This document shows, in pieces, positions 25,757 through 35,038 of a stretch of DNA of 64,000 nt. Origin of the DNA: Prevotella sp. UBA2725 (GTDB lineage: Bacteria; Bacteroidota; Bacteroidia; Bacteroidales; Bacteroidaceae); the NCBI GenBank assembly GCA_002353825.1, contig DEKJ01000049.1:15243-79242 (forward strand). Reading direction: 5' to 3'. Below the pieces are notes generated by a model, which saw only the letters and a program-made list of their open reading frames with translations, was not told the origin of the DNA and made no database searches. Position numbers and translations under genes: made by a program. Positions within the stretch are counted from its first letter, which is position 1. The number at the start of each line of letters is the position of its first letter.

Positions 25757-28700
25757 ATGAGAGCAAGCGATCTCCTTAACAATAATGTTCAAACTTCCAA
25801 TACCCCTAATGGTGAGCTTAAGCATATCACCCCCTCCCCTGGATGGGGGAGGGGTAGGGGTGGGGCTTTTTCCCCTATGAGGGGAGGGGGTGGGACCAGC
25901 AGCGCGTCTTCTCCTCTCACTGTCTTCAAGGCCTCCGCTGGCTCCGGCAAGACCTTCACGCTCGCCGTAGAATATATCAAACTGCTGGTAGAAGACCCGA
26001 CCAATTATCGGTACACGCTTGCTGTGACCTTCACCAACAAAGCGACACAGGAGATGAAGCAACGTATCCTGTCGAAGCTCTATGGTATCGCTAACTCCTT
26101 GCCTGACGCCAACGACTATTATAATAAGGTAAAGGAAGCCTTCCCTGATCTCTCTGAACGTGTCGTACGAGGCCGCGCAGAGGAAGCGCTGACCTTGCTC
26201 ATTCATGACTATAACCGGTTCCGCGTCGAGACGATCGACAGTTTCTTCCAGCGTGTGCTGCGTAACCTCGCACGCGAGCTCGGACTGACAGCAAACCTCC
26301 AGGTCATGCTCAACGACCAGGAAGTAGAGGAGCAAGCTGTCGACAATATCATCAGTAACATCGACAATGGCAACGACCCACTCCTGTCGTGGATCATGGA
26401 CTTTGTCAACGAGCGAATGGCAGATGACAAGAACTGGAACGTCATCTCACAGATCAAGTCATTCGGTAAGAACATCTTCTCCGACTTTTATAAAGACCAT
26501 CAGGAAGAGTTGCAGCGCATCATGAACGATGGCGCCTTCTTCAAGGACTACACCTCCCATCTCCGTGCCATGAAAGCCAAGGCCCTCAATGATATGAAGG
26601 ATTATGCTGACCGCTACAATGCGATCGCCGAGGATCATCATCTCACAGATGCCTGTTATACCCACGGTCATAGCAATGTGCCCGGCTATTTTGAGAACCT
26701 TGGCAACGGCAACTTCGCCAATGGAAAGGTGAAGATGCCGAACAGTTACGTGCTGAAAGGTATGGACAATCCCGACGCATTCGTCAAGAAGAGCGACCTC
26801 AACACTCCTGAGGCCCAGGCTATCCGCGAGTTCGTCGCGCCACTTCTCGAAGAAGCTGAGGAAGCGAGAAAACGAGCCGTTGTCACCATCAACTCCGTTG
26901 ACCTCACACTGCAGAACATCAACCAGTTGCGACTTCTTGGCCGTATCGAACAGGAGGTGAAACACATCAACGACGACAACAACGACTATCCGTTGTCGAA
27001 CACCCAGAAGCTCCTCAATAATCTCATCGACAAGCAAGACTCACCATTCATCTACGAGAAGATTGGCGGACAACTGCGATATATCATGATCGATGAGTTT
27101 CAGGACACGTCTACGGTACAGTGGGCCAACTTCAAGGTGCTCCTCGACGATTGCATCGCCCACCAGAACGGTAGTCTCATCGTCGGCGACGTGAAGCAGA
27201 GTATCTACCGCTGGCGCAATGGCGACTGGCGATTGCTCCAGAGCCTCAACGAGACAAACTATCCCGAGACCGTGCATGTCGAACCCCTCAAGGTCAACTA
27301 CCGCTCACAACGAAACATCGTCGACTTCAACAATGCGTTCTTCAACAGCGCTGCTGCTTTGTTAGCTGACACGAGTTCTGACCTTGGCTCGGAGAAAGCA
27401 CCTATCATCAAGGAAGCCTACTCGGATGTGACACAAGCCGTGCCTGAGAAAAAGCCGGAAGAAGGACTGATTGAGGTAAAGATGCTTCCCGCCAACGATT
27501 ACGACAACCAGATGATCGTTCAAGTGCAGAAGACGATAGAGATGCTTCTCGACAAAGGCGTGCCTTACAATAAGATTGCCATCATTGTCCGCAAAAACAA
27601 ACATATCCGGCTCCTTGCCGACTATTTCCTCCATAACCCCGTGACGGTAGGCGGTGAGCCCCAGATGCTGAAGATGGTCTCCGACGAGGCTTTCCGTCTC
27701 GATGCTTCCGAAGCTGTCAACGTCATCGTCAACGCCATGCGGTTTCTTACCCATCCCACAGACCGGCTGACAGAGGCGTTTCTCGTCAAGGCGTACACGC
27801 AAAGAGAAATTGCTCCTCAAGATAACAGCAAACAAGATAACAAGAAAAATGAGGACAAGAAAAATGAGGACAAGAAAGACAACTTAGAGCCGTTTTTGCC
27901 TTCAGAGTATGTTCTGGACCGCACGACTCTGCTTTCCATGCCACTCATCGATCTCGCAGAACGGCTCTACGTCATCTTCCGCCTCGATAGGCTCAGCGAG
28001 CAAAACGCTTACGTCTGTGCGTTCTTCGACCAGTTGGCCAACTATCTCAAGCGACATATCGGAGGCATTGATGACTTCCTCGAAACCTGGGATGAAGAGC
28101 TATGCAGCAAGTCTATCCACAGTGATACTATTGACGGCATCCGGCTACTCACCGTACACAAGAGCAAAGGACTGGAGTTCGACAATGTCATCATCCCCTA
28201 CTGCGACTGGAAGTTAGAGACGATGATGGACATTCTCTGGGTAGAACCGACAGTCAGTCCGTATAAGGATCTTCCCGTGGTGCCCGTAAATCTCAATGCG
28301 AACAAGCTGAAAGAGTCGATCTATGCCACCGACTATCTGGCCGAGCATATGAAGAACATCATCGACAACGTCAACATCCTCTATGTAGCCTTTACCCGCG
28401 CTTCACGAAACCTTTTCATCATCGGAAAGAAAGACAAGCCCGACTTTCCCTCGAAGCTAATCGGTGATGTAGCAGGGGACTTGCTCATAGAGAGAAGCAT
28501 CACCCCCAACAAAGAAAAGGTGAAGATGCAGCAGCAAGAGGATGAGGACGGCATCGTGACCTATAGCTACGGTACACTCTCCATCAAGAAAGAGACAGAA
28601 AAGAAGACGGAGAAGACAGAACTGGCGAATATCTTCGAAGAAAAAGAAGAAGGCGTCTCTGTTAACATTGAGAACACGAAGATGAGGGCCAAGTTCATGC

Positions 28701-29209
28701 AGAGCAATGACAGCAACGACTTCATGACGCCTCCTGAGGAACTTGAGGAGGAAGAGAAGCGACGGAGCTATATCAACACCGGCGATATCCTCCATAAGCT
28801 CTTTGCCACGATCCATAACATCACGGAGGTGGACGATGCCATCGATCAGCTCGAGTTCGACGGTGTGCTCTACGACCGGCCGATGACGCGGGAGCAGTTG
28901 AAAGTTTATATCAGCAAAGCGCTCTCCGACCCACAGGTACGCGACTGGTTCTCGCCCCGCTGGCGCGTGTTCAACGAGTGTTCTATCCTCTATTACGACA
29001 CCGAGCAGCAACGCGTGCGCGAACAACGTCCTGACCGCGTCATCTATGACGGCAAGCGCATGATCGTCATCGACTTCAAGACCGGACGGGAGCAAGAGAA
29101 ACATAAGGAGCAGGTGAGGAGTTACATTGCACTGCTCAACGACATGGGATACAAGAACGTGGAGGGATACCTATGGTATATCCGCCACAAAAAAGTAATC
29201 AAGGTATAA
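25757..29209 (+). CDS. addA: AddA/RecB-type helicase-nuclease subunit
   Basis: A 1150-residue UvrD-fold helicase with a C-terminal nuclease, the large subunit of an AddAB-type end-resection complex. Walker A is ASAGSGKT at 59-66, motif II is MIDEFQDTS, GDVKQSIYRWRNGD follows, then LLTVHKSKGLEFDNVI and LYVAFTRASRNL. The C-terminal PD-(D/E)XK nuclease keeps MIVIDFKTG and Q..SY. Residues 25-47 come from two adjacent palindromic repeats (PSPGWGRGRGGA and a second GC-rich unit). A Lys/Asp/Asn-rich stretch (about 693-712) contains a KNEDK duplication. The addB gene starts one base after the stop. Confidence 0.9.
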   Translation: MRASDLLNNNVQTSNTPNGELKHITPSPGWGRGRGGAFSPMRGGGGTSSASSPLTVFKASAGSGKTFTLAVEYIKLLVEDPTNYRYTLAVTFTNKATQEMKQRILSKLYGIANSLPDANDYYNKVKEAFPDLSERVVRGRAEEALTLLIHDYNRFRVETIDSFFQRVLRNLARELGLTANLQVMLNDQEVEEQAVDNIISNIDNGNDPLLSWIMDFVNERMADDKNWNVISQIKSFGKNIFSDFYKDHQEELQRIMNDGAFFKDYTSHLRAMKAKALNDMKDYADRYNAIAEDHHLTDACYTHGHSNVPGYFENLGNGNFANGKVKMPNSYVLKGMDNPDAFVKKSDLNTPEAQAIREFVAPLLEEAEEARKRAVVTINSVDLTLQNINQLRLLGRIEQEVKHINDDNNDYPLSNTQKLLNNLIDKQDSPFIYEKIGGQLRYIMIDEFQDTSTVQWANFKVLLDDCIAHQNGSLIVGDVKQSIYRWRNGDWRLLQSLNETNYPETVHVEPLKVNYRSQRNIVDFNNAFFNSAAALLADTSSDLGSEKAPIIKEAYSDVTQAVPEKKPEEGLIEVKMLPANDYDNQMIVQVQKTIEMLLDKGVPYNKIAIIVRKNKHIRLLADYFLHNPVTVGGEPQMLKMVSDEAFRLDASEAVNVIVNAMRFLTHPTDRLTEAFLVKAYTQREIAPQDNSKQDNKKNEDKKNEDKKDNLEPFLPSEYVLDRTTLLSMPLIDLAERLYVIFRLDRLSEQNAYVCAFFDQLANYLKRHIGGIDDFLETWDEELCSKSIHSDTIDGIRLLTVHKSKGLEFDNVIIPYCDWKLETMMDILWVEPTVSPYKDLPVVPVNLNANKLKESIYATDYLAEHMKNIIDNVNILYVAFTRASRNLFIIGKKDKPDFPSKLIGDVAGDLLIERSITPNKEKVKMQQQEDEDGIVTYSYGTLSIKKETEKKTEKTELANIFEEKEEGVSVNIENTKMRAKFMQSNDSNDFMTPPEELEEEEKRRSYINTGDILHKLFATIHNITEVDDAIDQLEFDGVLYDRPMTREQLKVYISKALSDPQVRDWFSPRWRVFNECSILYYDTEQQRVREQRPDRVIYDGKRMIVIDFKTGREQEKHKEQVRSYIALLNDMGYKNVEGYLWYIRHKKVIKV
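25828..25897. repeat. Tandem pair of GC-rich palindromes inside addA coding region
   Basis: The first unit (25828-25866) is CCCCTCCCCTGGATGGGGGA plus GGGGTAGGGGTGGGGC and gives PSPGWGRGRGGA in frame. The second (25866-25897), CCCCTATGAGGGGAGGGGGTG, gives SPMRGGGGT. Both keep the frame open 12-35 codons before Walker A. Confidence 0.9.
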
Positions 29210-29210
29210 T

Positions 29211-32168
29211 ATGCATACATTCTTACAATACGTCGCCAAAGATATCATCACAAAGCATGGTGGGGGGAACCTTGCCGACATTGCTGTCGTCTTCCCAAAC
29301 AAACGTGCCTCACTCTTCCTCAACCAGGCGCTCTTTGAGGAAGCGGGGCATGCCGTTTGGAGTCCGTCTTATATCACCATCAGCGACCTCTTCCGCCAGC
29401 ACTCCGACCTTAAGGTGCCGGACCAGATAGAACTCATCTTCCGCCTCTACCGAGAATATGTGAAGCTCACGGGCAGCGACGAGCCGCTCGACCATTTCTT
29501 CTCATGGGGACAGCTCATGCTTGCCGACTTCGACGACCTCGACAAGAACCTCGTGGAAGCTGACAAACTCTTCATCAACCTCGAAGCCTGGCAGGAGATG
29601 CGCGACTACTCCTTCCTCTCCGAAGAGCAACGCAAGAGCCTTGAGGATTTCTTCGGCAAGGTGGAGACCGACACCGTGCTCCAGAAGAAGTTCAACGACA
29701 TCTGGAAAAACCTCGGACCGCTCTACCATGCTTTCCGCGACAGTCTGCGGAAAGATGGACTGGCCTATGAAGGCATGCTCTACCGTGATGTCGTGGAGCG
29801 CAAAGTATCGGACTTTCATTACAAGCACTACATCTTCGTCGGTTTCAATCTATTGCAGAAGGTAGAGCAAAGCTTCTTCCGGCAGATGAGAGACCAGGGA
29901 CTCGCTGAGTTCTATTGGGACTACGACACTTATTTCATGACTCCGCAGCATGAGGCCGGACGATATATCCGCCGCTATCTCGACAAACTGCCCAACGAGC
30001 TCGGACCGGGACGTGCCTCCGCCGGCATTGATACCGATGAGATCTACAACAACCTTGGCAAATCGAAGGACATCACTTATATCTCGGCTCCGACCGAAGA
30101 TATCCAGGCACGTTATGTCGCTACCTGGCTGCGGGGCCTGGGCGATGTCGTCAAGACGGACCCACGCTCTGTGGCTATCGTGCTCTGCGACGAGAGCCTC
30201 TTACAGAACGTCATCCATTGTCTGCCGGAGAAGTTGAAGAAAGACGATCCTGATATCAAGGTAAATATCACCACAGGCTATCCGCTCGCTGCCACTCCCG
30301 CCGCCACGCTTGTCGGAGTGCTCCTCGCCCTGCGCCTCCAAGGGCTGAACAAGGACGGGAAGACCTACCGTCTCAGTTATGTCAACCAGGTACTGCGTCA
30401 TCCCTACGCCAAATACATCTCTGAGGACGCACCCACACTTTTTGAAAAGCTCAACGAACACAAGACCTATTTCCCCACGGTTCAGCAACTTACAGAGGAG
30501 CAAGGGACAGAGCTCGTTCGACTCTTCGACACGAAAGATATGAAGGACGTGGCAACCAAAGACCTCAACGTCACGCTCCTCGAATGGGTTGCCGACATTC
30601 TGAAGTTTGTCGGCATCGGCTCCAGAGAGGAAGACGAGCCGCTGATGCACGAGTCGGTGTTCCGTATGTACACCGTCATCAACCGCCTCAAGGACCTCTT
30701 TGCCAAGATAGATGTCGAGACGACGCCCGTGCTTCTGCAACGACTCCTTTCACAACTCATCAATGCTACGTCGGTGCCGTTCCACGGCGAACCCGCCATC
30801 GGCATTCAGGTCATGGGCGTCCTAGAGACGCGTAACCTCGACTTCGAGCATGTCCTTCTGCTCTCTTGCAACGAGGGCAACATCCCTAAGGGTATCAACG
30901 ACGCTTCGTTTATCCCGCACTCCCTGCGAAAAGGCTATGAGATGACGACGATAGAAAACAAGGTAGCCATCTACTCTTATTATTTCCACTCACTCCTGCA
31001 ACGAGTCTCCGATGCCACCCTCACCTTCAACAATGCCACTGATGACGGCCGACAGGGGGAGATGAGCCGCTTCATGCTACAATTCATGGTGGAGAGTGGA
31101 CAGGCGATCAAGCGACTGACGATGCAGTCGGGGCAGAGCGTCTCGACCGTCAACCGCGTACCCATTGAAAAAGACGAGGCCGTACAGAAGAAACTCGCCG
31201 ACCTCACCTCGCTCTCCCCCACGGCCATCAACCGCTATCTGCGTTGTCCGTTGATGTTCTATTACAACACCATCTGTGGACTTCGTGAAGATGATGATGA
31301 CGACGACCAGGAGATAGACAACAAGATCTTCGGCGACATTTTCCACCGAACCGCAGAGCTAATCTACGAGGATCTTGCGGGCAAAGACCATCGTACCACA
31401 ATCACACAAGAGGCTATAGATCGACTCATCACCAAGGAGAAATATAAGATTGATGCTTATCTCGATCAGGCGTTCCGCGAGAAACTGTTTAAGGTGGACC
31501 GTCCCGACTTCCATCCTCGCTACAACGGATTGCAACTGCTCAATCATAATGTGCTGCGACTCTATATCCTCCGACTGTTGCGCCTTGACAGAGCGAGCGC
31601 TCCTTTTGACATATTGGCACTTGAGAGTAGCTATTATGACAATCTGTCGTTTGATGTCAATGGCACGAAACGTGACATCAGTCTTGGTGGACAGATAGAC
31701 CGTCTCGATAAGAAAGGAGAGCAACTGCGCGTCATCGACTACAAGACCGGCAGACCGCTGACGTCTTCAGCACCTACGGTTGATGAGATCTTCAATACGG
31801 AGTATGTCGACTCGAAGCACACAGGCTATTATCTCCAGGCCTTTCTCTATTCAGCTATCATCCGCAGGAGCAAGAAAGCCATTGCTGCCGTCAACCCAGG
31901 CAACAATGCTGTAGCTCCCGCCCTGCTCTTCATTCGTGAGGCTGGTAAAGATGGCTATGACCCTATATTAAAGGTAAAAGACGCAGGACAGGAAGACAAA
32001 CGTAAGGCTTCGTATTCTCCGGTGAATGATATTAATAATGTATATCCTTCCTTCATTGAGCATCTTCGAGATCTTCTCTCCGAGATCTTCGATGTCTCTC
32101 AGCCTTTCAAGCCCACGGAGCAGAAAGAGCGATGCACGAACTGCCCGTACAAGGACATCTGTGGATAA
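29211..32168 (+). CDS. addB: AddB-type nuclease/inactive-helicase subunit with Fe-S cysteines
   Basis: A 985-residue partner of AddA. The N-terminus (VAVVFPNKRASLFLN-like region near residue 25) is a degenerate helicase domain without a clear Walker A, as expected for AddB. The C-terminal PD-(D/E)XK nuclease has LRVIDYKTGRP. Four cysteines that would ligate a 4Fe-4S cluster are present: one in RYLRCPLMFYY and three in RCTNCPYKDIC at the C-terminus. It starts one base after the addA stop, so it is tightly coupled. Together they should process double-strand breaks for RecA loading. Confidence 0.88.
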   Translation: MHTFLQYVAKDIITKHGGGNLADIAVVFPNKRASLFLNQALFEEAGHAVWSPSYITISDLFRQHSDLKVPDQIELIFRLYREYVKLTGSDEPLDHFFSWGQLMLADFDDLDKNLVEADKLFINLEAWQEMRDYSFLSEEQRKSLEDFFGKVETDTVLQKKFNDIWKNLGPLYHAFRDSLRKDGLAYEGMLYRDVVERKVSDFHYKHYIFVGFNLLQKVEQSFFRQMRDQGLAEFYWDYDTYFMTPQHEAGRYIRRYLDKLPNELGPGRASAGIDTDEIYNNLGKSKDITYISAPTEDIQARYVATWLRGLGDVVKTDPRSVAIVLCDESLLQNVIHCLPEKLKKDDPDIKVNITTGYPLAATPAATLVGVLLALRLQGLNKDGKTYRLSYVNQVLRHPYAKYISEDAPTLFEKLNEHKTYFPTVQQLTEEQGTELVRLFDTKDMKDVATKDLNVTLLEWVADILKFVGIGSREEDEPLMHESVFRMYTVINRLKDLFAKIDVETTPVLLQRLLSQLINATSVPFHGEPAIGIQVMGVLETRNLDFEHVLLLSCNEGNIPKGINDASFIPHSLRKGYEMTTIENKVAIYSYYFHSLLQRVSDATLTFNNATDDGRQGEMSRFMLQFMVESGQAIKRLTMQSGQSVSTVNRVPIEKDEAVQKKLADLTSLSPTAINRYLRCPLMFYYNTICGLREDDDDDDQEIDNKIFGDIFHRTAELIYEDLAGKDHRTTITQEAIDRLITKEKYKIDAYLDQAFREKLFKVDRPDFHPRYNGLQLLNHNVLRLYILRLLRLDRASAPFDILALESSYYDNLSFDVNGTKRDISLGGQIDRLDKKGEQLRVIDYKTGRPLTSSAPTVDEIFNTEYVDSKHTGYYLQAFLYSAIIRRSKKAIAAVNPGNNAVAPALLFIREAGKDGYDPILKVKDAGQEDKRKASYSPVNDINNVYPSFIEHLRDLLSEIFDVSQPFKPTEQKERCTNCPYKDICG

Positions 32169-32208
32169 TTTTTTTGGCACAATCCTTGCTTATTGCACAT
32201 GAAAAGTG

Positions 32209-32216
32209 TAAATTTG
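32209..32216 (+). promoter_or_regulatory. -7 box for clpC
   Basis: TAAATTTG, about 63 bp before the ATG at 32279. Confidence 0.55.
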
Positions 32217-32278
32217 CAACATCAACAAGGTGTCTTTATAGTAAAAGATACCTATAATAAAAGAAAGGAAGACAATAC

Positions 32279-34888
32279 ATGACCAGTCAGTTTTCACCAA
32301 AAGTATCTGAGATCCTTGCATTCAGCAGGGAAGAGGCGACACGCCTGGCCAGCAGTTCTGTAGGTCCAGAACACCTCTTGCTCGGCATTCTCCGTGAGAA
32401 GAACTCCCCGGTGCTCGATTTATTCAAGCAGCTCAGTATCAACACACAAACTGTCAAAGAGGAATTAGAAGAGAAAGTTCGCGAAGACGAACTCAGTGAG
32501 CCCATCCAGACGAATGAGCTCGTCCTTAATACACAGGCAAGTAATATTCTGAAACTTGCCGTGCTCGAAGCGCGTATCCAGCATACACAGATGGTGGATG
32601 TGCAGCATCTCCTGCTCGCTATCCTCCACGACCAAGTGGACAACGGTGCCAAGGAAGTGCTGGAGATGAACAATCTCGACTACGAAACAGCACTCAAGAT
32701 GCTCCGTAAACCCGCTACGAAGGATGGCATCGGCCTGCCCGACGAGGAAGAAGAGGACTATGAGGAGGATGGTCCGACAGGATCTGCCAAGCAGAGTGGC
32801 AACCGTCAGCAAGCTACCGCTACACAGCCCCAGGGCAACGGCAAGACGCCGGTGCTCGACAACTTCTCTACCGACCTTACACGCGCTGCTGCCGAAGGTA
32901 AGCTCGACCCCGTCGTGGGCAGAGAGAAAGAGATCCAGCGCGTCATCGAGATTCTCGGACGCCGCAAGAAGAATAACCCGATCCTTATCGGTGAGCCGGG
33001 TGTGGGTAAGAGTGCCATTGTCGAAGGACTGGCACAGCTCATCGCCGGTCACAAGACCTCGCCGATGCTCTTCAACCGCCGTGTGGTAAGTCTCGACATG
33101 ACTGCCATCGTGGCAGGCACGAAATACCGTGGACAGTTCGAAGAGCGTATCCGCGCATTGCTCAAGGAGTTGGAGAACAACCCGAACATCATCGTCTTCA
33201 TCGATGAGATCCATACCATCATCGGTGCCGGCTCAACCCCAGGCAGCATGGATGCCGCCAACATCATGAAGCCGGCTCTGGCACGCGGCACGATACAGTG
33301 CATCGGTGCAACGACCGTTGATGAATACCGAAACTCCATTGAGAAGGACGGTGCCCTCGAGCGTCGTTTCCAGAAAGTGCTCGTGGAGCCAACGACGAAG
33401 GAGGAGACGCTGCAGATCCTGCAGAACATCAAGGAACGTTACGAGGAGCATCATCACGTGACCTATACAGACGACTCACTGAAAGAGGCCGTGCGTCTCG
33501 CCGACCGATACATCACCGACCGTTTCATGCCCGATAAGGCCATCGACATCATCGATGAGGTCGGCTCACGCGTCCATCTGAAGAACGCCAAGGTGCCACA
33601 GGAGATAACGGACAAAGAGAAAGATATTGAAGATATCAAGCGCAAGAAGCAGGAAGCCGTCGGCGCCCAGAACTTCGAGCTCGCCGCCAACTACCGTGAC
33701 CGCCAGACGGAGATGGAGCAGGAGCTCCGCCGCATGCAGCAGGAATGGGAGAATGGTGAGGCTGAGAAACGACAGACAGTCACAGAGAAAGAGGTTGCCG
33801 ATGTCGTGTCGATGATGACCGGTATCCCAGTGCAACGTATGGCTGAGGCTGAAGGCAAGCGCCTCCGTAACATGGGTACGGAACTCAAGCAACTCGTCAT
33901 CGGTCAGGACAGCGCCATCGACAAGATGGTGAAAGCCATCCAGCGCAACCGCGTCGGGTTAAAAGACCCGAATCATCCTATCGGCGCCTTCATGTTCCTC
34001 GGTCCTACGGGTGTAGGTAAGACCTACCTCGCTAAGCGACTGGCTGAAAAGATGTTCGGTGCACAGGATGCCCTCATCCGCATCGACATGAGCGAATATA
34101 CCGAGAGCTTCAACGTGTCACGACTTATCGGTGCGCCTCCGGGGTACGTCGGTTACGAGGAGGGCGGACAACTCACTGAGCAGGTACGCCGTCACCCCTA
34201 CTCTATCGTGCTTCTCGACGAGATCGAAAAAGCTCACGGCAACGTCTTCAACCTCTTGTTGCAGGTGCTCGACGAGGGTCGTCTGACTGATGGTAATGGC
34301 CGCTTGGTCGACTTCCGCAACACGGTTATCATCATGACCTCCAATGCCGGCACACGTCAGCTCAAGGAGTTCAGTCGTGGCGTTGGTTTCAATGCGGGTG
34401 GCATCACGAACGCTGCCAACATGGACAGTAAGGACAAGCAGTATGCGCGTTCCATCATCCAGAAGAGTCTCTCGAAGCAGTTCTCACCCGAGTTTCTCAA
34501 CCGTCTCGATGAGATCATCACCTTCGATCAGCTCGACCTCACGTCGATCAAGAAGATCATCGACATCGAGCTCAAAGGCCTCTACAAGCGTGTCGCCGAC
34601 CTCGGCTACAACATCACGCTCAGCGACAAGGCCAAGGAGTTCGTCGCCACGAAGGGTTACGACGTACAGTTCGGTGCCCGTCCATTGAAGCGCGCCATCC
34701 AGACTTACATCGAGGACGGCCTGTCCGAGATCATCCTCTCCGAAGAGGCTAAGCCGGGTGACACCATCGCCATCGATAAGGACGACGACAAGCAAGAGCT
34801 ATCCTTCAGCGTCACAAAAGCAGCATTGGAAGAGAAGCCTGCTGAGGAAAAGACAGAAAAGGCTGTCGAAGAAAAGACAAATGAATAA
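32279..34888 (+). CDS. clpC: ClpC-type AAA+ protease ATPase
   Basis: An 869-residue Hsp100 unfoldase that feeds ClpP. The N-terminal double Clp_N repeat is at 1-145. An acidic linker with Gln/Asn-rich sequence (150-190) leads to AAA-1, with Walker A GEPGVGKS and Walker B VFIDEIHT. A UVR coiled-coil region follows (NFELAANYRDRQTEMEQEL, about 460-480), which marks ClpC rather than ClpA. AAA-2 has GPTGVGKT and IVLLDEIEKA. The C-terminus is Lys/Glu-rich. It is transcribed alone, with a promoter upstream and a terminator downstream. Confidence 0.95.
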   Translation: MTSQFSPKVSEILAFSREEATRLASSSVGPEHLLLGILREKNSPVLDLFKQLSINTQTVKEELEEKVREDELSEPIQTNELVLNTQASNILKLAVLEARIQHTQMVDVQHLLLAILHDQVDNGAKEVLEMNNLDYETALKMLRKPATKDGIGLPDEEEEDYEEDGPTGSAKQSGNRQQATATQPQGNGKTPVLDNFSTDLTRAAAEGKLDPVVGREKEIQRVIEILGRRKKNNPILIGEPGVGKSAIVEGLAQLIAGHKTSPMLFNRRVVSLDMTAIVAGTKYRGQFEERIRALLKELENNPNIIVFIDEIHTIIGAGSTPGSMDAANIMKPALARGTIQCIGATTVDEYRNSIEKDGALERRFQKVLVEPTTKEETLQILQNIKERYEEHHHVTYTDDSLKEAVRLADRYITDRFMPDKAIDIIDEVGSRVHLKNAKVPQEITDKEKDIEDIKRKKQEAVGAQNFELAANYRDRQTEMEQELRRMQQEWENGEAEKRQTVTEKEVADVVSMMTGIPVQRMAEAEGKRLRNMGTELKQLVIGQDSAIDKMVKAIQRNRVGLKDPNHPIGAFMFLGPTGVGKTYLAKRLAEKMFGAQDALIRIDMSEYTESFNVSRLIGAPPGYVGYEEGGQLTEQVRRHPYSIVLLDEIEKAHGNVFNLLLQVLDEGRLTDGNGRLVDFRNTVIIMTSNAGTRQLKEFSRGVGFNAGGITNAANMDSKDKQYARSIIQKSLSKQFSPEFLNRLDEIITFDQLDLTSIKKIIDIELKGLYKRVADLGYNITLSDKAKEFVATKGYDVQFGARPLKRAIQTYIEDGLSEIILSEEAKPGDTIAIDKDDDKQELSFSVTKAALEEKPAEEKTEKAVEEKTNE

Positions 34889-34911
34889 TTAATTAATTGA
34901 ATAACAAATTG

Positions 34912-34946
34912 AAGGGCGAGCATATCAGTGATATACTCGCCCTTTT
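34912..34946 (+). terminator. Rho-independent terminator after clpC
   Basis: A 9-bp stem AAGGGCGAG pairing with CTCGCCCTT, then TTTT. Confidence 0.85.
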
Positions 34947-34998
34947 ACTTTTTGATAACATTTTATTGTCTTTTTATTCCTATTTGTTTTTTTTTTAC

Positions 34999-35006
34999 TA
35001 ACTTTG
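34999..35006 (+). promoter_or_regulatory. -7 box for outer-membrane beta-barrel protein gene
   Basis: TAACTTTG, 33 bp before the ATG at 35039. Confidence 0.65.
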
Positions 35007-35038
35007 CATATTGAAACGAAACAACAAGATAGAACAGT

